Assembly: GCA_944387125.1 (NCBI GenBank)
Contig: CALXDT010000074.1
Location: 1 to 36,456 of the forward strand
Direction: 5' to 3'
From: an uncultured Oscillospiraceae bacterium
Lineage (GTDB): Bacteria; Bacillota; Clostridia; Oscillospirales; Oscillospiraceae
DNA: 36,456 bases
In this document: positions 31,222 through 36,456 of the stretch, piece after piece
Layout of the letters: the number at the start of each line of letters is the position of its first letter
How positions within the stretch are numbered: the stretch's first letter is position 1
Position numbers and translations under genes: made by a program
The notes under the pieces: generated by a model
Databases searched by the model: none
What the model saw: the letters and a program-made list of their open reading frames with translations, nothing else
What the model was told of the DNA's origin: nothing

Positions 31222-31398
31222 TCATCTTTTTCTGTCACCCGATATCCGCTTCCAGCGTTGCGCCGTCCAGTTTCCCGAGAATTTCCACGGACTGGATATT
31301 GCCAGTGCCCGGAGCTTTCTGCCGTAAGCGGCATCCGTCTCGGCGATGGCGTCTTCGTTTCTCGCCCAGAACAAGGCGATGATGTTTGTATCTTCCAA
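31222..31398 (-). pseudogene. Remnant of a sigma-70 family (ECF-like) factor fused to a foreign C-terminus
   Basis: From TTG at 31398, 9 bp after AGGAGG, a 58-codon frame begins EDTNIIALFWARNEDAIAET and then DAAYGRKL, the typical N-terminus of clostridial sigma-70/ECF factors. After about residue 29 the similarity stops. In another frame the next stretch reads APGTGNIQSVEILGKLDGAT and ends at TGA 31237-31235, which looks like the C-terminal end of a different protein. An internal deletion joining a sigma gene start to the end of a downstream gene would explain this. Upstream DNA keeps TGTGACC and TCCTACTAC, promoter-like for ECF sigma factors. Confidence 0.6.
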
Positions 31399-31583
31399 TG
31401 AGGCGCCCCTCCTTTCTGTTCGTTCCTCACCCTGGTAGTAGGAAGTTTTCGCTCCCGGGTCACAGGTTTTTGAAAAAAATCAGGATGCTGTTTCCCACAT
31501 TATGCCGCATTCGTTTGAGAAAAGCAAGAATAGGGAATCGGAAACCCGGCGGCGGCCTGGAGCCAATGGGTGTGCAGAGATCC
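31399..31583. other. Intergenic region with a possible leftover ECF promoter
   Basis: Between the sigma remnant and the DUF362 terminator, the minus strand carries TGTGACCCGGGAGCG followed by a TCCTACTACC block and the AGGAGG site. Nothing else is recognisable; no gene is supported. Confidence 0.35.
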
Positions 31584-31610
31584 AAAAAACCCCAGTTTTG
31601 CCTGGGGTTT
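31584..31610 (-). terminator. Intrinsic terminator of the DUF362 gene
   Basis: On the minus strand AAACCCCAG (31610-31602), a 6-nt loop and CTGGGGTTT (31595-31587) continue into a T6 run. Confidence 0.88.
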
Positions 31611-31621
31611 CCGGATTGTGC

Positions 31622-32731
31622 TCAATGGGTCAGGATTCTGGCAATGGGCGGACGCTGGGCTTCCAGAGCGCCTTTGGGGCAGAACTCCTGACAGCAGAAG
31701 CAGCGGATGCACTGACGCCGGCGGATCCGGGGCTTTTTATCCTTCATTTCAATGGCGTGGGCCGGGCACAGGCTGCTGCACTTGCCGCAGCCGATGCACC
31801 GCTCCGGCACCAGGGTGGGACGGGGAGAGATCAGCTCCGCGATGGCTTTTCCGGCCAGAACCCCGGCTTTTCCGGGCAGAAGGCTGCGGAACAAGGTGCT
31901 CTTGGCCGGGGGCAGCTTCAGATCCTTCTGGCAGTAGGGCAGCAATTCCTCCGGGAAATCCGGCGTCTGCACCAGCCCCCGGGCAAGGGCCGCCTGCTGG
32001 GTGGGGATTTGCTCCGGCTTCAGTCCCATCAGCCGGGCGCAGACCTGATCCAGGTCAAAGGGGTTCCGGGAGGCCAGCACCAGCCCCAGAAAATGGGGCG
32101 TTCCCGCGGTGGGGCCGTTTCCTTCCATGATCATCACCGCGTCCGCCAGGTGGAGCCGGGGCTTCCAGTACAGCTGCAGATCCACCAGCATATCCGCAAA
32201 GTCCATGGGCTCGGGGAACCGGAAGTGAAACTCCGGCTTGATGGTTCCGGGGATGGTGCCAAAGAGGTTTTTCACCGCCCCGGTCATGGCCATCATTCCG
32301 TGGGTTTTCAGCTTGCAGAAATTGATGATGGCGTCGCATTGGTTCAGCCAGCCGGTACAGGGAAAGCTCTTCAGAACCTTGCCCTCCGGATAGCTTGCCT
32401 GGGCGATGGATACGTCCAGATTCAGCTCCGCGCCGGTATCCTCCAGACCGCACAGGTGGTACACCCGCTGCAGGTAAGCGGCGGTATACAGGCCGCCGGG
32501 GCTGTCGCCGATGATCACCCGGGCGCCCCGCTGGTGGAGCATGCGGGTCAGGGCCTTCAGCAGAGCCGGATGGGTGGTGGCGGCGGCTTCGGGGGCGGCG
32601 GCGTGCACCAGGTTGGCTTTGATGCCCACGGTCATACCCGGCCGCACCCAGTCCAGGGTATCTGCCAGGGCGTTCAGGGCGGTTTCACAGGATTGGGGAG
32701 AATAGTCGGTGCAGGGAACGGCGTGTACCAT
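31622..32731 (-). CDS. DUF362 protein with C-terminal 2x[4Fe-4S] ferredoxin domain
   Basis: The 369-residue protein has a DUF362 domain (about 1-260: VGIKANLVHAAAPEAAATTH, GARVIIGDSPGG, INFCKLKTHGMMAMTGAVKN, PFDLDQVCARLMG). The C-terminal ferredoxin domain has CIGCGKCSSLCP (312-323) and CIRCFCCQEFCP (341-352). DUF362-ferredoxin proteins are widespread in anaerobes and presumed redox proteins of unknown reaction. The start is the ATG at 32731, 5-6 bp after GGAGG; an upstream in-frame start at 32782 falls in the hairpin region. It is a single-gene unit with its own terminator. Confidence 0.9.
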   Translation of the reverse strand: MVHAVPCTDYSPQSCETALNALADTLDWVRPGMTVGIKANLVHAAAPEAAATTHPALLKALTRMLHQRGARVIIGDSPGGLYTAAYLQRVYHLCGLEDTGAELNLDVSIAQASYPEGKVLKSFPCTGWLNQCDAIINFCKLKTHGMMAMTGAVKNLFGTIPGTIKPEFHFRFPEPMDFADMLVDLQLYWKPRLHLADAVMIMEGNGPTAGTPHFLGLVLASRNPFDLDQVCARLMGLKPEQIPTQQAALARGLVQTPDFPEELLPYCQKDLKLPPAKSTLFRSLLPGKAGVLAGKAIAELISPRPTLVPERCIGCGKCSSLCPAHAIEMKDKKPRIRRRQCIRCFCCQEFCPKGALEAQRPPIARILTH

Positions 32732-32764
32732 AGGAGCCTCCGGAAATCGATTTGTCAGTGTCCA

Positions 32765-32990
32765 ATGCGGCGAACGTCGCATGCGGATTCTCTTTTAAAA
32801 TCTTTCATCCGAATGGATGAGAGATTTTAAAAGAAAATCCTATTCGGCAGCGAGGTAAGGCGATGCCTTCTTGAGGAAAGGGAAATGCTTTCATCAAGAA
32901 ACAGCATCGGTTCCCGGCAATCCCCTTCCCGCCGAGGGGAGGGGGCTGCCGATAAACCGGTACGGGCCCCCGACAAAAGCGTCGGTGGCC
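32765..32990. repeat. Hairpin array upstream of the DUF362 gene
   Basis: A 7-bp hairpin at 32765-32782 is followed by a near-perfect 56-bp palindrome at 32785-32840 (25 of 26 positions pair around GAAT). Next is CGATGC-TTCTTGA/TCAAGAA-GCATCG (32861-32909). A CCCC/GGGG helix around 32916-32950 comes next, then GGCC-CGAC/GTCG-GGCC (32965-32990). The last may end the lipoprotein transcript. No gene with a ribosome site is seen in the 220 bp. Confidence 0.6.
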
Positions 32991-33002
32991 TTGTTTGGGG
33001 AT

Positions 33003-33785
33003 TTACTGGGCTTCGGCCAGGGAGATGGCGGTGATATGGGGGTTGGGGCCTTCGTACCAGTACAGGAAGCCTTCCACGTTCACCACGTCGCCCTCGGACA
33101 GCTCGCCAACGGTGGTGTAAACTTCAGAGTCGGTGCCGGTGAGGTAGACCTCCACGCAGAACTCGTAGCTGCTGCCGTCCAGACCCAGGGTCAGGTAGAT
33201 GTCGTCGCCGGGCTCGTCGTTCTTATAGGCGATCTTCTCCACGGTCAGGCCGGAGAAGGAGACAAACTCGTTCTGGTGGTCAATCAGTGTGTCGGTGCCA
33301 AGGAGGGCGGTGGCGTCCAGTGCCTCGGCAATGTAGGTGTCCCCGTCCTCTACAAATTCAAAGGTGGCGTCAATGATCTCGATTTCGCCGGACCATTCGG
33401 CCTTGTAGCCGTTGACCCGGATCTTGGTGCCGGGAACCAGCTTTTCCGCGTCCTCCTCAGAGCAGGCCATTTCGTACAGGAAGTAAGCGCCGTCGGGGCT
33501 CTGGCAGTAGACGGTGATCTTGCCGTCCCACCAGGACTGGTGAGCCTGAACGTAAGTTTCGACACAGACAGCGGAATCCAGCTCGGCGGCCATGTATTCC
33601 TCGTGGGTCATGACAGCGGCGGCTTCGGTGGTTTCCACAGGCGCGGTGGTTTCGGGAGCTTCGGTGGTTTCGGGAGCGGCAGTGGTCTCGGGAGCCGCAG
33701 TGGTCTCGGGAGCCTCGGTTTCGCCGCAGCCGGCAAAGGCCAGTACCATGGACAGTGCCAGCACAGTCGCAATCAGCTTTTTCAT
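33003..33785 (-). CDS. Thr/Glu/Pro-rich lipoprotein with OB-like domains
   Basis: The 260-residue protein has lipoprotein signal MKKLIATVLALSMVLAFAGC (Cys20) and a low-complexity stalk of ETTAAP/ETTEAP-type repeats (22-55). An acidic globular part follows with two similar beta-rich blocks (about 95-165 and 175-258), each ending in a statement like VNGYKAEWSG or VNVEGFLYWYEG, as in OB-fold domains. The function is unknown; it is surface-exposed and tethered. AAAGGAG precedes the ATG. It is expressed from its own promoter, just after the sugar-transporter genes, and read-through from these is possible. Confidence 0.8.
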   Translation of the reverse strand: MKKLIATVLALSMVLAFAGCGETEAPETTAAPETTAAPETTEAPETTAPVETTEAAAVMTHEEYMAAELDSAVCVETYVQAHQSWWDGKITVYCQSPDGAYFLYEMACSEEDAEKLVPGTKIRVNGYKAEWSGEIEIIDATFEFVEDGDTYIAEALDATALLGTDTLIDHQNEFVSFSGLTVEKIAYKNDEPGDDIYLTLGLDGSSYEFCVEVYLTGTDSEVYTTVGELSEGDVVNVEGFLYWYEGPNPHITAISLAEAQ

Positions 33786-33810
33786 GTTAGATTACTCCTT
33801 TTCTTGTTTT

Positions 33811-33825
33811 TGTGCCATATGCACA
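33811..33825. promoter_or_regulatory. Palindrome at the lipoprotein transcription start
   Basis: TGTGC-CATAT-GCACA overlaps the predicted start site near 33824. A repressor could bind here; this is only suggestive. Confidence 0.3.
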
Positions 33826-33830
33826 AGGGG

Positions 33831-33859
33831 ATTATACAATGGAATTGTTGGAAAATCAA
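33831..33859 (-). promoter_or_regulatory. Sigma-A promoter for the lipoprotein gene
   Basis: On the minus strand TTGATT (33859-33854), 17 bp, TATAAT (33836-33831). The -35 lies only 17 bp past the stop of the upstream binding-protein gene. Confidence 0.8.
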
Positions 33860-33876
33860 TCCGATTTTGCGAGAAT

Positions 33877-35451
33877 TTAACGTTTCTCCATTTTAAATTT
33901 ACCGATCAGAAACGAACCTCCCATGACAAGCCAGCAAAGTGCCAGGACGGTCAGCAGGATTTTGGAGGCCGCGGGCAGGGCGCCCAGGTTTACCTTTCCC
34001 CGGGAGGCGCTGATCTGATCCAGCCGGTACAGGTCGCTGACCTCCTGGAACAGGCTGTCCAGGGTGTCCCCGTTGACCTCCCCGCCCCGGCGGACGGATT
34101 TGTTGACATTCTCGATCAGCTGTCCCGCGGCGTTGCGCAGGGAGGCGGAGCCGTTGAATACCGGCGTGACGAAGGTGTTTTCCGTGTTGTCCATCAGCAG
34201 TCTGGCCGCGTCGATCTTCACGGCGTAGTAAAGATCGTTGTCCTCTCCCCGGCGGGACAGGTAGTCCCGGTATTCGGCGCTCTCCTGGGCCTTGGATGTC
34301 ACCGGCAGGTAGCCCTCTGTCTGGGAATAGGCGATCTGCACCTGGTTGGTCAGCAGATACTGGACGAACAGCCAGGAGGCCACCACCTCCTGGGGATCCT
34401 CCTTGTTGAAGATACATACCGACGGCCCCTGGGAGATCATCTGCGGCTCCTGAGGGTTATACTGGGGGATGGCCATAACCACCGTCTCAAAAGGAACCAG
34501 CTTTTCCGGGGCAATGTCAATCAGCGGCGCGCCGCTGCCCATCCAGGTGGCGCCGGCGGTGGAGTCAATGGCGAAGATGCACTGCCCGGCGTTGAGGAAA
34601 TTGGCCGGATATCCCGCCAGCTTGAAGGTGTTGAACGTTCGCTTCTCCACCTGGTCGGCCACAGTCAGCAAAATTTCCCTTGTGGTATCGTTGAACAGCA
34701 GGATCTCTCCTTGCTGGGTGGAATACCCGGCATCTTGCTGCTGGAGCATTTGAATCATCATATTGTCCGTGGTCTTGTAGATAAAGGGGATCAGCACCTT
34801 CTGCCCGTTGAGCAGAAAATTCCCCTGGCTGTCCTGAGCCATGGCGGCTTCCGAAACCTCCCAGATAAAGTCCCAGGTCAGCTGCTCCGGCAGGGTGTAG
34901 CCCAGTGCCTCCACATAGGTCTTGTTTACATAACAAGCCTCCGTGGAGCGCATAAAGGGAACGGCGTAGATTTGGCCGCCGATCCGACACTCCTCCAGGA
35001 ATTTGGGGATGATCTGAGACGGCTCCACCCCGTCAAGGGCAACCTCCGTCCCCCCCAGGCCGTAGCCGGGGTGGGTGAACAGCTCGTCCAGCGGCACCAC
35101 CGTATCCCCGCCGGTAAGGTAGGTGGCAATGTGATCCGGGTAGGTGATGCACACGTTGGGGGTGGTGTCGGTGGAGATGTTGGTGATCACGTCGTTGTAG
35201 ATCTTGCCGTAGTCGGTGTACAGCCGCAGGTTCACGGTGATGTTGGGGTACAGCGCCTGGAAATCGGCAATGGCCTGCTTATAGATGTTCACCTGGGTCA
35301 GGTTGGTGTCGTTTTTTGCCCAGAAGGTGATTTCGTAGGTTCGGCCGGTATCGAAGGTCTCCGGGGGCGTAAAGACCGTTTGCTCCCGGGAGCCGTGGCA
35401 GGCGGTGAGGAGAAGGCACAGGAGGGTCAGCAGAAAAAAGCGCTTTTTCAT
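33877..35451 (-). CDS. Extracellular sugar-binding lipoprotein with C-terminal membrane helix
   Basis: The 524-residue SBP (family 1 extracellular solute-binding) has a lipobox LLLTAC (Cys18), YEITFWAKNDTN, YPNITVNLRLYTDYG, ACYVNKTYVEALGY, FAIDSTAGATWMG and EVVASWLFVQYLL. It ends with a hydrophobic helix (about 497-517, ILLTVLALCWLVMGGSFLIG) and a basic KFKMEKR tail. Ordinary SBPs lack this helix. The ATG at 35451 overlaps the permease stop (ATGA) and follows GGAGGGG. It is the last gene of a permease-permease-SBP operon, in contrast to the usual SBP-first order. The substrate is probably a carbohydrate, unspecified. Confidence 0.9.
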   Translation of the reverse strand: MKKRFFLLTLLCLLLTACHGSREQTVFTPPETFDTGRTYEITFWAKNDTNLTQVNIYKQAIADFQALYPNITVNLRLYTDYGKIYNDVITNISTDTTPNVCITYPDHIATYLTGGDTVVPLDELFTHPGYGLGGTEVALDGVEPSQIIPKFLEECRIGGQIYAVPFMRSTEACYVNKTYVEALGYTLPEQLTWDFIWEVSEAAMAQDSQGNFLLNGQKVLIPFIYKTTDNMMIQMLQQQDAGYSTQQGEILLFNDTTREILLTVADQVEKRTFNTFKLAGYPANFLNAGQCIFAIDSTAGATWMGSGAPLIDIAPEKLVPFETVVMAIPQYNPQEPQMISQGPSVCIFNKEDPQEVVASWLFVQYLLTNQVQIAYSQTEGYLPVTSKAQESAEYRDYLSRRGEDNDLYYAVKIDAARLLMDNTENTFVTPVFNGSASLRNAAGQLIENVNKSVRRGGEVNGDTLDSLFQEVSDLYRLDQISASRGKVNLGALPAASKILLTVLALCWLVMGGSFLIGKFKMEKR

Positions 35452-36311
35452 CCCTTCACCCCTCCTTTGGCCACACCGGCCATGATCTTCCGGCGGAACC
35501 CCAGGAACAGGAGGATCAGCGGCGCGGAGATCACCACCACCGCCGCCATCATGGCGGGGATGTTCTCCCGGCCGAAGCCGCTCTCCCGAATCTGCTGGAT
35601 GCCGTTGGACACCAGGTAGTAGTTGGGATCGTCGGTGATCAGCCGGGGCCAGATGTAGGAATTCCAGCACTCGATGACCTTCAGAATGGTCACGGTGATC
35701 ACCGTGGGCTTGCAAATGGGAATCATCACCTTCCACAGATATTTGAAGTCCGAGGTGCCGTCTACTTTGGCGGCGTAGTACAGCTCGCCGGGGATCTGGG
35801 AAAAGTGCTCCTTCAGCAGATAGATGTAGAATACCGAGGTGACGCTGGGCAGAATCAGGCCGGTGAAGGTATTGCGAAGATCCAGCTCCGTGATGGTGAC
35901 AAAGTTGGTAATTACCACCAGCTCGCTGGGGATCATCATCAGGGATAAAAACAGGGTGAAAACCAGATTTTTCCCCCGGAACCGCAGCCGGGAAAAGGCG
36001 AAGGCCGCCAGCACCGTTACAAGCAGCATCAGGAAGGTGGTGGCCAGGGCAAAGACCACGGTGTTGAGGAAATACTTCCCCAGGGGAACCTCCGTAAAGG
36101 CTTGGACATAGTTTTCCAGGGTGGGGCTGAGGGTATAAAGCCGGGGCGTCCACTCGGCGTTGTAGGAGCCGTAGCTTTTTACCGAGGTCAGCACCATCCA
36201 GTAAAAGGGAAACAGCACGGCAGCGGCCCAGAGGGTCAGCAGCACATAGGTGAGGATCCTGCCGGCCAGGCTGCGGTGCCGGGCGGCTCTTTCGATTTTT
36301 CCGTAATCCAT
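35448..36311 (-). CDS. Sugar ABC transporter permease (MalG-like)
   Basis: The 287-residue carbohydrate-type permease has six hydrophobic segments. The cytoplasmic EAA loop is YYAAKVDGTSDFKYLWKVMIP, which docks on the ATPase. The opening PFYWMVLTSVK is typical of MalG/UgpE. GAGGAGG precedes the ATG, and the first permease ends 10 bp upstream. No ATPase is in view; such systems often share a MsmK-type ATPase. Confidence 0.94.
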   Translation of the reverse strand: MDYGKIERAARHRSLAGRILTYVLLTLWAAAVLFPFYWMVLTSVKSYGSYNAEWTPRLYTLSPTLENYVQAFTEVPLGKYFLNTVVFALATTFLMLLVTVLAAFAFSRLRFRGKNLVFTLFLSLMMIPSELVVITNFVTITELDLRNTFTGLILPSVTSVFYIYLLKEHFSQIPGELYYAAKVDGTSDFKYLWKVMIPICKPTVITVTILKVIECWNSYIWPRLITDDPNYYLVSNGIQQIRESGFGRENIPAMMAAVVVISAPLILLFLGFRRKIMAGVAKGGVKG

Positions 36312-36321
36312 AGTGCCCTCC

Positions 36322-36456
36322 TCAGTAGTGGACGTGCTTTTTGCTCACCAGCAGATTGATGCAGGTGATGGTCAGCACAATGGCAAAGAGAAGAATGGCC
36401 GCGGCGGAGGCATAGGAGGGGTAGCCTCCGGCGTCTCCGTAGAGCATATCGTAAAT
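36322..36456 (-). CDS. C-terminal end of a sugar ABC permease (MalF/UgpA-like), truncated by window
   Basis: The last 44 codons of a frame running in from beyond 36456 read YDMLYGDAGGYPSYASAAAI, then a membrane helix, and LLVSKKHVHY before TGA (36324-36322). The aromatic YD/GGYPSYASA end of the loop before the last helix fits MalF/UgpA permeases. It sits 10 bp before the MalG-like permease, so it is its partner. Confidence 0.8.
   Translation of the reverse strand: MYDMLYGDAGGYPSYASAAAILLFAIVLTITCINLLVSKKHVHY

Noticed and set aside
31161..31463. 100-codon minus-strand frame over the sigma remnant
   Set aside because: It is the wrong frame: the sigma-like residues and the AGGAGG-TTG start are in the neighbouring frame, and this translation matches nothing.
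33592..35619. 675-codon plus-strand frame
   Set aside because: It is antisense to the sugar-binding protein and the lipoprotein; no motifs or ribosome site.

Overview
The window looks like a high-GC, spore-forming member of the Clostridia, most likely an Oscillospiraceae-type gut anaerobe. This is inference. It rests on Firmicutes-type gene orders (recJ-relA-dtd; a SpoVB-like flippase with HU and rqcP), YtvI-like and PheB-like proteins, many AGGAGG ribosome sites, a C-type purine riboswitch, YesMN-type two-component genes and [4Fe-4S] oxidoreductases. I see no phage, transposase, CRISPR array, tRNA or rRNA.

Layout. (1) 1-6640: a sugar-sensing locus. A truncated minus-strand sugar-binding lipoprotein (1-972) is divergent from a plus-strand operon: GntR/LacI-type regulator, AraC-type response regulator, YesM-type histidine kinase, and a second sugar-binding protein that is a clear paralogue of the first. 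The two are separated by a 500-bp AT-rich control region full of inverted repeats. (2) 6640-8857: rqcP, HU and a lipid II/polysaccharide-type flippase (minus). (3) 8868-17317: a long minus-strand run recJ, relA, small membrane protein, dtd, metallo-beta-lactamase-fold hydrolase, hemZ and an amidohydrolase that has lost catalytic residues. (4) 17464-19908: a YtvI-like permease divergent from a PheB-type ACT protein, followed by an aspartate kinase lacking its own ACT domains. (5) 20120-26146: a guanine-class riboswitch, xpt and a complete BMP-type nucleoside ABC importer ending at a strong terminator, which together look like a purine salvage and uptake regulon. (6) 26158-32840: four mostly single-gene units (aldo/keto reductase with ferredoxin domain, YtcJ-like amidohydrolase, cytoplasmic serine hydrolase, DUF362-ferredoxin protein) separated by intergenic regions packed with short hairpins, plus a wrecked sigma-factor gene. 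(7) 33003-36456: an acidic/threonine-rich lipoprotein and a sugar ABC transporter (two permeases, the first truncated by the window edge, and a binding protein with an unusual C-terminal membrane helix).

The most notable signals are: a 250-bp hairpin array in the leader of the aldo/keto reductase, flanked by a 9-bp direct repeat, whose removal would rebuild a perfect compact promoter (a MITE-like insertion signature); similarly structured arrays at 29344-29621 and 32765-32990; the ACT-less aspartate kinase beside a free-standing ACT protein; the amidohydrolase with two lost metal/catalytic ligands; a transport/sensor pair of paralogous sugar-binding proteins; and a 42-bp perfect palindrome whose T- and A-tracts have the wrong polarity for a terminator.
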